Source: CAZOOM01 sp964460795 (GTDB taxonomy: Bacteria; Omnitrophota; Omnitrophia; Omnitrophales; Aquincolibacteriaceae). Taken from it: DNA of 64,000 bases. How positions within the stretch are numbered: position 1 is the stretch's first letter; every line of letters begins with the position of its first letter. The notes below the pieces were generated by a model that worked only from the letters and a program-made list of their open reading frames with translations, was not told the origin of the DNA and did not search any database. Of this stretch, positions 17,550 through 25,529 are shown in pieces. The position numbers and the translations under genes were made by a program. The stretch lies in the NCBI GenBank assembly GCA_964460795.1, contig CAYWRU010000008.1:17811-81810 (forward strand), in the 5' to 3' direction.

Positions 17550-18296
17550 ATGAAAGTCATTCTTCTTTGCGCAGGTTATGCGACCCGGCTTTATCCACTG
17601 ACCCAGGATCAGCCCAAGGCGCTCCTTCCAATTCAAGACCGGCCCATTTTGGAATGGATTCTTGAAGCGGTTCGTCCGATCCGCAGTGTGGATGAAGTTT
17701 TTGTGGTTACAAACGATCGCTTTGCCGAGCATTTTGAAAAATGGGCCGCGAATCTCAAAATGCCTTGGAAAGTCAGCGCGGTCAATGACGGTACTACGTC
17801 CAATGAGAATCGGCTGGGAGCGATTGGCGATCTCCGCTTTGTGTTGGAAAAAAGCGGTGTCGGAGAAGAAGACCTTCTCGTGATTGCCGGCGATAATTTA
17901 TTTAATTTTGATCTGGTGCGGTTTGTGGATTACGGAATTTCTAAGCGGCCGTATCCGGTAATTGCCGTTTATGATGTGAAAGACCGCGAACTTGCCAAGC
18001 GTTATGGGCTTGTGAAATCTGCGGCCGATGGGAAAGTTTTGGAGTTTTTTGAAAAGCCGGCGAATCCGCCGACCACGTTGGCCTCTTGCGGAGTCTACTG
18101 GCTTCCGGGAGAGACGCGCCGGCTTCTTGACAAGTATTTAACGAGCGGAAATAATCCGGATCAGCCCGGGCATTATATGCGATGGCTGGCCGAGACTTCT
18201 CAGCTCTATCAACTTAATCTTGAAGGACTCTGGTTTGACATTGGCGACCTGGAGTCCTATCACAAAGCCAATGAAGTATTTAACTCGAAGAGATAA
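17550..18296 (+). CDS. Sugar-phosphate nucleotidyltransferase
   Basis: NTP-transferase fold protein that probably makes an NDP-sugar from NTP and a sugar 1-phosphate. 248 residues. N-terminal signature LLCAGYATRLYPLTQDQPK, with Ala where GxGTR enzymes have Gly, then LPIQDRPILEWIL, the metal-site VIAGDNLF, and a closing LWFDIGDLESYHKANE. RBS GAGGAGCTAAGG precedes ATG. Similar to RmlA/RfbA-type enzymes but shorter; the nucleotide and sugar cannot be fixed. Its context among LPS genes suggests an envelope precursor. Confidence 0.82.
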   Translation: MKVILLCAGYATRLYPLTQDQPKALLPIQDRPILEWILEAVRPIRSVDEVFVVTNDRFAEHFEKWAANLKMPWKVSAVNDGTTSNENRLGAIGDLRFVLEKSGVGEEDLLVIAGDNLFNFDLVRFVDYGISKRPYPVIAVYDVKDRELAKRYGLVKSAADGKVLEFFEKPANPPTTLASCGVYWLPGETRRLLDKYLTSGNNPDQPGHYMRWLAETSQLYQLNLEGLWFDIGDLESYHKANEVFNSKR

Positions 18297-18305
18297 ATTT
18301 TATAA

Positions 18306-18383
18306 GAGTAGAGAGCGGAGAGTAGAGAGAAAAACAAAATAAAAATTGATCTTCTCTCTACTTTCTACTGACTACTCTCTACT
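18306..18383. repeat. Intergenic palindrome of the AGTAGAGAG family
   Basis: Purine-rich arm (repeated AGTAGAGAG/GGAGAGTAGAGAG) followed after about 20 AT-rich bases by a pyrimidine-rich arm (CTCTCTACTTTCTACTGACTACTCTCTACT); the arms pair imperfectly. Related copies occur at 21524-21606, 45248-45284 and 46144-46221. Lies between the nucleotidyltransferase and metK; I see no SAM or SAH riboswitch here. Confidence 0.7.
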
Positions 18384-18410
18384 TAACTGTTAAGAGGGAG
18401 CAAAAAAATC

Positions 18411-19604
18411 ATGAGCACGCTATCCAATCGTCATTATTTCACCTCTGAATCCGTCAGCGAAGGCCATCCGGATAAAATCTGCGATCAAATCTCGGACGCT
18501 ATCCTCGATGATTTTCTAAAACAGGATGCCCGTTCGCGTGTGGCCTGCGAGTGTTTGGTCACGACCGGCACCGTCATTGTGGCCGGTGAAATCACCAGTT
18601 CTGCCTATGTGGACATTCCTTCGGTGGTGCGCGGCGTGATCCGGGAAATCGGATATACCGACGCCTCTTACGGTTTTGATTACAAAACCTGCGGCATTTT
18701 GACCGCGATCCAGCAGCAATCTCCGGACATTGCCATGGGAGTTGATACGGGCGGTGCGGGCGATCAGGGCATGATGTTCGGTTATGCAAGTGATGAAACT
18801 CCGGAACTGATGCCGCTTCCGATTGTGCTGGCTCATCGGCTTATGGAAAAATTGGCCGAGATTCGGAAAAAAGGCGAGATCGGATATCTTCGTCCGGACG
18901 CCAAAAGCCAAGTCACGGTGGAATATGATGGAAATACTCCGGTGCGTGTGGATGCGGTCGTAGTCAGCACTCAGCATGATCCGGAAGCCACTCAAGAACA
19001 GATTGCGCGCGATCTGAAAAAGAAACTGATTCCTCAGGTCATTCCGGCGAAGTGGCTGGATGCAAAAACAAAAATTTTTATTAATCCCACGGGACGTTTT
19101 GAAATCGGCGGACCGCATGGAGATACCGGACTGACGGGCCGCAAGATTATTGTGGACACCTACGGCGGATTCGGACGCCACGGCGGCGGCGCCTTCAGCG
19201 GCAAGGATCCGTCCAAGGTGGACCGCTCAGCCTGCTATTTCGCACGTTACGCCGCTAAAAATATTGTGGCGAGCGGCGCAGCCAAACGCTGCGAAATCCA
19301 GGTGTCGTATGCGATCGGCGTGGCCCAGCCCATTTCGGTTCGTGTCGAAACCTTTGGAACCAACGTCATTTCCGAAGAAAAAATCGTGGCAGCCGTGACC
19401 AAGCTTTTTGATTTCACGCCGCGAGGCATTATCAAATCGCTGGACCTTTTAAAGCCGGTGTACCGTGCGACTGCAGCCTACGGACATTTTGGACGCACGG
19501 GCGACGGATTCACTTGGGAAAAATTGGATAAAGTGGCTGCGCTTCGTAAGGAATTTGGACTTAGCTCAGCTAAACCCAAGGCCCAAAAAGCGGGAGTGCG
19601 CTAA
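18411..19604 (+). CDS. metK: S-adenosylmethionine synthetase
   Basis: Makes SAM from methionine and ATP. 397 residues, typical. Motifs: SEGHPDKICDQISDAILD at the N-terminus, GAGDQGMMFGYA, and GGFGRHGGGAFSGKDPSKVD, all intact. RBS GAGGGAG lies about ten bases before ATG. ahcY follows at once, so synthesis of SAM and removal of its product are encoded together. Confidence 0.97.
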   Translation: MSTLSNRHYFTSESVSEGHPDKICDQISDAILDDFLKQDARSRVACECLVTTGTVIVAGEITSSAYVDIPSVVRGVIREIGYTDASYGFDYKTCGILTAIQQQSPDIAMGVDTGGAGDQGMMFGYASDETPELMPLPIVLAHRLMEKLAEIRKKGEIGYLRPDAKSQVTVEYDGNTPVRVDAVVVSTQHDPEATQEQIARDLKKKLIPQVIPAKWLDAKTKIFINPTGRFEIGGPHGDTGLTGRKIIVDTYGGFGRHGGGAFSGKDPSKVDRSACYFARYAAKNIVASGAAKRCEIQVSYAIGVAQPISVRVETFGTNVISEEKIVAAVTKLFDFTPRGIIKSLDLLKPVYRATAAYGHFGRTGDGFTWEKLDKVAALRKEFGLSSAKPKAQKAGVR

Positions 19605-19605
19605 G

Positions 19606-20964
19606 ATGGCATCCTCGACCACGGTTCGTAAAGTATCAGGAGCAAAGGTGATGAAAAATTCCAAAGCACAGGATTTCAAGGTCGCGGATCTCGGTCTCGC
19701 GGATTGGGGACGGAAAGAAATCGAGATTGCAGAGAAGGAAATGCCGGGGCTTATGTCGCTCCGGAAAAAATACGGCAAGCAAAAACCCCTTCAAGGTGCA
19801 CGCGTTGCCGGATGCCTTCACATGACGATCCAGACTGCGGTTTTGATCGAGACTTTGATGGAACTCGGCGCGGAGGTGCGCTGGTCCTCCTGTAATATTT
19901 TTTCCACTCAGGATCATGCAGCGGCAGCCATTGCGGCGCGCGGCATTCCGGTCTTTGCCTGGAAAGGGGAGACATTGGAAGAGTATGACTGGTGTGTCGA
20001 GAAGACCATTGTATGGCCGGACGGCAAAGGGCCGAACATGATCCTGGATGACGGCGGAGACCTCACCAAGATGATGCATGAACCGCGTTTTGCAAAGTAT
20101 GCAAAAGAAATTCGCGGAATTTCCGAAGAAACCACGACCGGCGTTCACAATTTGATCAAAATGGCGCAGGCGGGAGTTCTTAAATGGCCGGCCATTAATG
20201 TGAATGACTCGGTCACCAAATCCAAATTTGATAATCTTTATGGATGCCGCGAATCTTTGGCCGACGGTTTAAAACGTGCCACGGGTGTGATGGTTGCAGG
20301 AAAAATCGTGGTCGTTGCTGGTTACGGGGATGTGGGCAAGGGATGCGCGCAGTCCATGCGCGGCTTCGGAGCTCGCGTGGTGATCACAGAAATCGATCCG
20401 ATCTGTGCACTTCAAGCGGCGATGGAAGGTTATGAAGTCTGTACGATGTCGGAGATGGCTTCGAAAGGCGATATTTTTGTGACGGCTACCGGAGTCTGCG
20501 ACATCATTACGCTGGATCACATGAAACAGATGAAAGACCAGGCCATTGTGTGCAATATCGGGCACTTTGATATTGAGATCGATGTGGCCGGACTTCAGTC
20601 TGTCAAAGGAATCAAGAAAGTAAATATCAAGCCGCAGGTGGATAAATGGATTTTTCCGGACGGCCATGCGATTTTGCTTCTTGCCGAAGGCCGTTTGGTC
20701 AATCTCGGATGCGGGATGGGACATCCTTCTTTTGTGATGTCAAATTCCTTCACCAATCAGGTGCTTGCCCAGATCGAACTCTTCCACAAATGGAAAGACT
20801 ACGAGATTGGTGTGACTTGCCTTCCCAAGAAATTGGATGAAGAGGTCGCGCGCCTTCACTTGGATAAACTCGGCGTCAAACTCGAGCGCCTCACGGCCAA
20901 ACAATCCAAGTACCTCGGCATCTCACCCGACGGCCCCTTCAAACCCGAACACTATCGGTACTAG
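19606..20964 (+). CDS. ahcY: Adenosylhomocysteinase
   Basis: Hydrolyses S-adenosylhomocysteine to homocysteine and adenosine, closing the methyl cycle with metK. The body starts at FKVADLGLADWGRKEIEIAE and carries the NAD site VVVAGYGDVGKGCA and the C-terminal KLGVKLERLT...PFKPEHYRY. Two starts each have an RBS: ATG 19606 (GGGAG nine bases upstream) and ATG 19651 (AGGAG eight bases upstream, giving the usual N-terminus). I list the longer form; the open frame back to 19465 lies inside metK and is not used. Confidence 0.95.
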   Translation: MASSTTVRKVSGAKVMKNSKAQDFKVADLGLADWGRKEIEIAEKEMPGLMSLRKKYGKQKPLQGARVAGCLHMTIQTAVLIETLMELGAEVRWSSCNIFSTQDHAAAAIAARGIPVFAWKGETLEEYDWCVEKTIVWPDGKGPNMILDDGGDLTKMMHEPRFAKYAKEIRGISEETTTGVHNLIKMAQAGVLKWPAINVNDSVTKSKFDNLYGCRESLADGLKRATGVMVAGKIVVVAGYGDVGKGCAQSMRGFGARVVITEIDPICALQAAMEGYEVCTMSEMASKGDIFVTATGVCDIITLDHMKQMKDQAIVCNIGHFDIEIDVAGLQSVKGIKKVNIKPQVDKWIFPDGHAILLLAEGRLVNLGCGMGHPSFVMSNSFTNQVLAQIELFHKWKDYEIGVTCLPKKLDEEVARLHLDKLGVKLERLTAKQSKYLGISPDGPFKPEHYRY

Positions 20965-20985
20965 TTCCGGGACAATTGTAAGCAT

Positions 20986-21020
20986 AAAAAAACCGGTGCG
21001 GTTTTTCCGCACCGGTTTTT
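20986..21020. terminator. Bidirectional intrinsic terminator between ahcY and the convergent gene
   Basis: Perfect stem CCGGTGCGG / CCGCACCGG (20993-21001 and 21007-21015) with A-run on the left and T-run on the right, so it can end transcription from both the metK-ahcY operon and the minus-strand gene ending at 21049. Confidence 0.9.
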
Positions 21021-21048
21021 CGTTGTGATTTAAATTTAAAAATCAGGG

Positions 21049-21486
21049 TTAATCCCGCTCTTTACGGCGGAAAAAGGGTTTGCCGCCGCCTTTATGAAAT
21101 CCGCCTCCGCTCCGGCGTTGGCCGTGGGGATTGTCAAAAGTTCTGACTCCGCCGCCGAAGGAACGATTCCCGCTGTCATCCGAACGCGGGGCGCCGCCAA
21201 AACCACGGGGCCGATCCGAGTGCCGGGGTCCACGCTCATCACGAAACGGGCGAGAAGGTCTTCCATCCCGAAAAGGAGGACGGGAAGGCCGGTCGCTGCG
21301 AAAAGGACGAGAAAAGGATTTCTGTTCGTAGGATTTCCCCTGGGAAGATTGGGCAAGCAGGGTATCAATTTTCTTCTCTAAGAAGGCGAGCTGCTGCTGA
21401 ATTTTCTTCAGCATTGTCGCCATATCGGGCTCTTCGGCTGCGTTAAATTGTTCTTCTTCCGATTCGTCTTGAATAGGATCACTCAT
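21049..21486 (-). CDS. Arg/Gly-rich protein with N-terminal coiled coil
   Basis: 145 residues, function unknown. Residues about 20-45 (MATMLKKIQQQLAFLEKKID) form a short coiled coil; residues 55-145 are a low-complexity, very basic run of RPFR/DRPSRPF/RGFGG/FGGG repeats like RGG-box RNA-binding tails. My recollection is that Omnitrophota-type homologues of this layout often end in a Cys-rich zinc ribbon; no cysteine is visible here. Ends at the shared terminator. Could bind RNA, but that is inference from composition only. Confidence 0.65.
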   Translation of the reverse strand: MSDPIQDESEEEQFNAAEEPDMATMLKKIQQQLAFLEKKIDTLLAQSSQGKSYEQKSFSRPFRSDRPSRPPFRDGRPSRPFRDERGPRHSDRPRGFGGAPRSDDSGNRSFGGGVRTFDNPHGQRRSGGGFHKGGGKPFFRRKERD

Positions 21487-21523
21487 GATGAGGCCTCGTA
21501 TTTTTTTGGCTAGAGCGTTTAAT

Positions 21524-21606
21524 GGAGAGAGTAAAAAGTAGCAAGTAGAGAGAAACGCCGACCTTCACATGCAGTTTCTTTCTGCTTTCTACGCTCTACT
21601 TTCTAT
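21524..21606. repeat. AGTAGAGAG-family palindrome (intergenic 21487-21820)
   Basis: Purine-rich GAGAGAGTAAAAAGTAGCAAGTAGAGAG arm against a pyrimidine-rich CTTTCTACGCTCTACTTTCTATT arm. It separates the two divergently transcribed genes at 21486 (-) and 21821 (+). The rest of this 334-base gap shows only the candidate promoter listed at 21728-21756. Confidence 0.65.
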
Positions 21607-21727
21607 TCACACAAAATCAATCGCAATAGTTTGTTGTTATGGGTGCGGTGCTGTCTGCGATCCGCTGTGGAGTTGTAAAATTTAGGGCCTCTCGGCGGCC
21701 TTCCTTGAACCGTATAAGGAGTCCTGC

Positions 21728-21756
21728 TTGTTTCATCCGGACGCGTGTAGTATAAC
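21728..21756 (+). promoter_or_regulatory. Candidate promoter of the FecR-domain gene
   Basis: TTGTTT at 21728-21733 and TATAAC at 21751-21756, spaced by 17 bases. The -10 fits well, the -35 poorly. It would give a leader of roughly 60 bases before ATG 21821. Confidence 0.35.
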
Positions 21757-21820
21757 CTTAATCGCGCCGGAAAAGTCAATTTTTTATCAACCTTCCAAAA
21801 CCCCGGAATGGGGGGAAGAA

Positions 21821-23086
21821 ATGGAGAAAGCGATGCAAAGGTTTCGACATTTAGGCGGGTTTCGGCACCCATTTTTTTTGATGGGCCTTTTTTGGATAGG
21901 CATGTGCCTGCTCCCGCAAGGCGCAGGGGCGGATGTGCTAGCATCGGATGACGATGGCGTCCTTATTGTGGGAGATCCTTCTGAAAATACATCGGCTTCG
22001 GCAGACTCGATTGCAGAAGACCTTCTTTCTGATCAGGCTGACCATAAGGCTTCAGTGGTCTCTTTTGAGGGAACTGTTTATGCCATGAAAAAAGGAGAGT
22101 CCTCATGGGCGGAAATCCAGCAGGCAGCGGAGGTTCATGAGGGCGATAAAATCCGGACGGATGCGGGTGCAACGGCTGAAATCGCCTATGACAGCACCCT
22201 GTTGAATTTAACGCATTTAAAAGAAAATACAGTTGCTGAATTTCGTTCGATTGAACCCACGGATGTTTATTTGGAAGACGGGACCCTTTTCAATGCGCTG
22301 GACGGACTTGATGCGGACAGTTCCTATCAGGTCTCAACACCTACCTACGTCGCAGCGGTACGCGGCACACATTTTGATGTTCAGTTTGATCAAGCTACTC
22401 AGCAATTTTCTGCGGCGACGTTAAGTCCCGAAGAAGGTGTGGGATCGAGCAAAATTTTTGTGAGTGATCCAAACCTTGGCGCCTCCGCGGAAACCCTAGA
22501 AGTCCGTGAGGGGAATCAAATCGATGTTCCGCGAGGTCAGCGCCTTTTACCGGAATTTGTTCAGGCTGCAGCACCGCAAAGAATCCAGGCTGCACATGAG
22601 GCTTTTTCAAATTTTAGAAACCGCATGCCCCAATTTGATGAACAAAGAAAAATGGGCCGTGAAAAAATGGAAAAGAGGCGAGAATTTATGGCTGAACGGC
22701 AAGCAGGACGCCCGGGACAGCCCTCGCTTGACCGTTTAGGTGGAAAGAATTCTGGACAAACCGGCCCTGAGATCGGGAAGGATCGCCGAGAACGAATCAA
22801 AGAGAGCTTCGATGCAGGACACGATCGTCGGGAGGGGGGCCGCGGACCTCAAAATACAGAAAATGCCGGAGAAAAAATAGGCAAACCTCTTTTCGAAAAT
22901 CCCAATGGACCGATTGCAACTTTGGGGCAAGCTCGCCGAGAGGAGCGCAGGGAAAAGATGCGGGAAAACCGGGATCTTCCTTCTGGAAACCGTATTTTTG
23001 AGAATCGCGAGCCCTCTCAGCCGCTTCAAAATTCTGGATCCGGACCGGTCCGGGCACGATTGCAGGAGAGAAGAAAAGACCGATAA
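21821..23086 (+). CDS. Exported FecR-domain protein with charged low-complexity tail
   Basis: About 421 residues. ATG 21821 has a G-rich RBS (GGGGGGAAG) and gives a clear signal peptide (hydrophobic FFLMGLFWIGMCLLP, cleavage near AGADV); the longer frame from 21728 would spoil it. Residues about 75-215 are a FecR/DUF domain (VVSFEGTVYAMKKG..., KIRTDAGATAEIAYDSTLLNL, TYVAAVRGTHFDVQFD). The last 170 residues are rich in Arg, Glu, Gly, Gln and Pro. No TonB receptor or sigma factor is near, so it is unlikely to be an iron-sensing anti-sigma factor; such stand-alone FecR proteins are common in PVC bacteria and uncharacterised. Confidence 0.75.
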   Translation: MEKAMQRFRHLGGFRHPFFLMGLFWIGMCLLPQGAGADVLASDDDGVLIVGDPSENTSASADSIAEDLLSDQADHKASVVSFEGTVYAMKKGESSWAEIQQAAEVHEGDKIRTDAGATAEIAYDSTLLNLTHLKENTVAEFRSIEPTDVYLEDGTLFNALDGLDADSSYQVSTPTYVAAVRGTHFDVQFDQATQQFSAATLSPEEGVGSSKIFVSDPNLGASAETLEVREGNQIDVPRGQRLLPEFVQAAAPQRIQAAHEAFSNFRNRMPQFDEQRKMGREKMEKRREFMAERQAGRPGQPSLDRLGGKNSGQTGPEIGKDRRERIKESFDAGHDRREGGRGPQNTENAGEKIGKPLFENPNGPIATLGQARREERREKMRENRDLPSGNRIFENREPSQPLQNSGSGPVRARLQERRKDR

Positions 23087-23171
23087 AAATTTTAGATGGT
23101 CAAAAATCCAAACACCCAGTAAACTCGCTCTGCAGTTTAACCTTCACAGGTCTTTTAAATCATAAGGATCC

Positions 23172-24092
23172 ATGCCTATGTTAAAAAAATATACCGCCGT
23201 GTTTTTATTTGTTTTGTGGATATCTGCGGGATTAGGAAATGCGGCTGAAAATAGCGGACTGCCGAAGGGGGCGAAAACCATCCCCACCAAAGGTCCCTAT
23301 GCTCATCATGTGGAAAGCGCCACGAGCCCGGATGGTTTGGCGTGGACGCGGGATCAACAAACCATTGCGGAGCATGCTTCAGTGCCTTGCGCCATTGCTT
23401 TGGACGCCGGCCGGATTTTGGTTTATTACGTGGATGCGTCGCAACTTCCTGAGACCATCAATGGATCGGAGTCGTTGGATGGTGGAAAAACCTGGAAAGT
23501 CCTGGGCGTGACCATCGAAGGCCTCTCAGGAACTAAGGCCGTGGATCCCAGCATCGTCAAATTGCCGGATGGGCGTTTGCGGCTTTACTATTTTAATGTT
23601 CACGGTGAAATCAATCAGCACGGAGAGCATTCTATTTATAGTGCGGTCTCGGACGATGGCGTGCATTTTAAAGAAGAGAAAGAGGTTTATCGGCATCGGG
23701 GACTTGTGGATCCGGATATTTTTTGGACTGGAACCAATTGGCGCATGTATGTTTATAATTTGCATGATCGTGCCACGATCATGGCGCAAAGTGAGGATGG
23801 TCTCACGTTCCAAGATGCAGGGACGCTTCCGCTCCGGGGTTGGGGTACAGTGGCGCCGGTTTCTCTTGGCGACAAACGCTTTCGGCTTTACGCCTTTGAG
23901 CAGCCGAGTTCCCATTCCATTCATAGTTTTACGTCCACGGACCTCATTCGCTGGGTGAAGGAAGGCGGAGTCCGCCTGACGGTCAATAAAGATGAAAACA
24001 TTACGGATCCTTTTCCCGTGAAACTTATAGACGGTTCCTGGAAAATGTTTTTTAAAGTGGAACCTGCCCACGAACACGCCAAGAAAAAATAA
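23172..24092 (+). CDS. Secreted five-bladed beta-propeller protein (GH43/sialidase-like fold)
   Basis: 306 residues with a signal peptide (residues 1-24, cleavage after GLGNA). The mature protein repeats the blade pattern of glycosidase propellers: ATSPDGLAW, ESLDGGKTW, DPSIVKLPDGRLRLYYF, SAVSDDGVHF, DPDIFWTGTNWRMYVY, SEDGLTF, STDLIRW. The S/T-x-DG-x-x-W/F turns recall Asp-box and GH43/GH32 sequences. I cannot identify a catalytic triad with confidence, so it may be a glycosidase or a non-enzymatic carbohydrate-binding propeller. RBS AAGGA before ATG. Confidence 0.7.
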   Translation: MPMLKKYTAVFLFVLWISAGLGNAAENSGLPKGAKTIPTKGPYAHHVESATSPDGLAWTRDQQTIAEHASVPCAIALDAGRILVYYVDASQLPETINGSESLDGGKTWKVLGVTIEGLSGTKAVDPSIVKLPDGRLRLYYFNVHGEINQHGEHSIYSAVSDDGVHFKEEKEVYRHRGLVDPDIFWTGTNWRMYVYNLHDRATIMAQSEDGLTFQDAGTLPLRGWGTVAPVSLGDKRFRLYAFEQPSSHSIHSFTSTDLIRWVKEGGVRLTVNKDENITDPFPVKLIDGSWKMFFKVEPAHEHAKKK

Positions 24093-24114
24093 TCGAAGGC
24101 GTCCGCAGTAAAAA

Positions 24115-24822
24115 ATGCTGAGTGAGATTAAAAAAGAGTTGAGGAAACAGGGTGATCCTCAAAAAGCCAGGATCCTTCAGCGATTTTTTAAAACCGGTCC
24201 CGGAGAATATGCCGAAGGCGATCAGTTTTTAGGCATCACAGTTCCGGTGATGCGGGCACTCTCCATTCGCTACGCCGCTTTAAGTCTGACGGACGCCACA
24301 AAGCTTCTTCATTCGCGGATTCATGAATCACGCCTTCTGGCCCTTCTTATTCTGATCCGGCAATTCCAGCGCGCTGATAAAAAAGAACAGGCCGTGATTT
24401 ACCGTCTTTATTTAAAACATACCCGTTTCATTAACAACTGGGATTTGGTGGATGCGAGCGCTAAGCATATCGTGGGCGCATTTCTTTATAAGAGGGATAG
24501 AAATATTTTGACCCGGCTTGCTCGTTCCAGGTTGCTTTGGGAAAGACGCATTGGCATTATCGCTACGTTTTATTTTATTGAGCGGCATCAATTTCAGGAT
24601 ACATTCCGCATCGCAAAGATCCTGCTGAAGGATCCGCATGATTTGATTCATAAGGCCGTAGGTTGGATGCTTCGCGAAACGGGGAAGCGGAATCTTGCAG
24701 AAGAAGAAAAATTCTTAAAGAAATATTACCGCCAGATGCCCCGCACTGCACTCCGCTATGCTATTGAGCGATTCCCCGAATCCATGCGGCTATCATATTT
24801 AAAAGCAAAGATCATCCGTTAA
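24115..24822 (+). CDS. AlkD-like DNA alkylation repair protein
   Basis: 235 residues of HEAT-like helical repeats of the AlkD/AlkC DNA glycosylase superfamily, which remove N3/N7-alkylated bases. Seen: N-terminal YAEGDQFLGITVPVMRAL (typical GVRTPxLR region), NNWDLVDASAKHI (conserved NxWDLxD), LLWERRIGIIATF, and KAVGWMLRETGKRN. Start ATG 24115 follows the previous gene by 22 bases. Stand-alone repair gene, no operon logic visible. Confidence 0.88.
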   Translation: MLSEIKKELRKQGDPQKARILQRFFKTGPGEYAEGDQFLGITVPVMRALSIRYAALSLTDATKLLHSRIHESRLLALLILIRQFQRADKKEQAVIYRLYLKHTRFINNWDLVDASAKHIVGAFLYKRDRNILTRLARSRLLWERRIGIIATFYFIERHQFQDTFRIAKILLKDPHDLIHKAVGWMLRETGKRNLAEEEKFLKKYYRQMPRTALRYAIERFPESMRLSYLKAKIIR

Positions 24823-25007
24823 AAAAGCCCTTCATTTTTTAGTTCAAGGTCATTCCAGCCTTCAATTTCTAACAACTCTTAGCATCATTCAAAAAAAACC
24901 AGTCTATTCTCCCTCTTGTATTTTTGCGAGCCTCCCGCCTTGCAATACCTTTTCCTATAAGGAATACTTTTTGAAATTATCTTTTATCCGATTTATCCGA
25001 GGTAACC

Positions 25008-25529
25008 GTGGAAGAAACTTCTTTAGAGAAAATTAAAATAATGACCGCCCAAGAGGTAAGCATTTTTCTCCGCCTTCCCATGACCACGGTGTATGAGATG
25101 ACTTCCAAAGGGAAATTGAGCGGTGTCAAATGCGGACGCCAATGGCGTTATCAAAAAGCGGATGTTCTTCAGTATCTTAATCGCGGGCGGCCCACCGCTG
25201 GCGACGCATCATCCCATGAAAAAAGAAAATTTCCACGTCTCAAGACCTGCCTCTCGGCCAAGCTCGCAGGATTACTTTCGGAAACGAAGGGGCTCGAATA
25301 CGAGGGGTGCATTCGTAATATCAGTGAAGAGGGGCTTTTGATTGACTGCGCTCCGTTTCAATTAGAGCCAGGAGATCCGGTTAGGATCTCCTTCGCCTTG
25401 ACGGACCCAATTGAAATAATTTCCGTAGACGCGCGAGTCGTTCATCAAAAAATGACTTCCTATCAGGGAATCAAGCTTCGAAATCTTTCGCCCAGGGTGC
25501 GGGAAAGGATCCGCGAATATGTGGGCTAA
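25008..25529 (+). CDS. Excisionase-type HTH plus PilZ domain protein
   Basis: 173 residues. Residues 10-60 are a MerR/excisionase-like winged HTH (MTAQEVSIFLRLPMTTVYEM ... GRQWRYQKADVLQYL); residues about 70-172 are a PilZ domain beginning EKRKFPRLK and continuing with RNISEEGLLID, which in other proteins binds cyclic di-GMP. The first Arg and the later D/NxSxxG-type motif are partly kept (NISEEG), so nucleotide binding is possible but unproven. GTG start at 25008 after GAGGTAAC. It overlaps the start of the giant gene by 11 bases, so it could control or be co-translated with it. Confidence 0.78.
   Translation: MEETSLEKIKIMTAQEVSIFLRLPMTTVYEMTSKGKLSGVKCGRQWRYQKADVLQYLNRGRPTAGDASSHEKRKFPRLKTCLSAKLAGLLSETKGLEYEGCIRNISEEGLLIDCAPFQLEPGDPVRISFALTDPIEIISVDARVVHQKMTSYQGIKLRNLSPRVRERIREYVG

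Noticed and set aside
18297..18410. Possible SAM or SAH riboswitch before metK-ahcY
   Set aside because: The gap is taken up by the AGTAGAGAG palindrome; no conserved riboswitch core can be recognised.
21603..21944. 113-codon minus-strand frame
   Set aside because: Covers the FecR gene's signal peptide and promoter region in antisense; no supporting features.
21821..23086. FecR-type iron-signalling anti-sigma factor
   Set aside because: No ECF sigma factor or TonB receptor nearby, and the protein has a signal peptide and a charged low-complexity tail instead of the anti-sigma layout.
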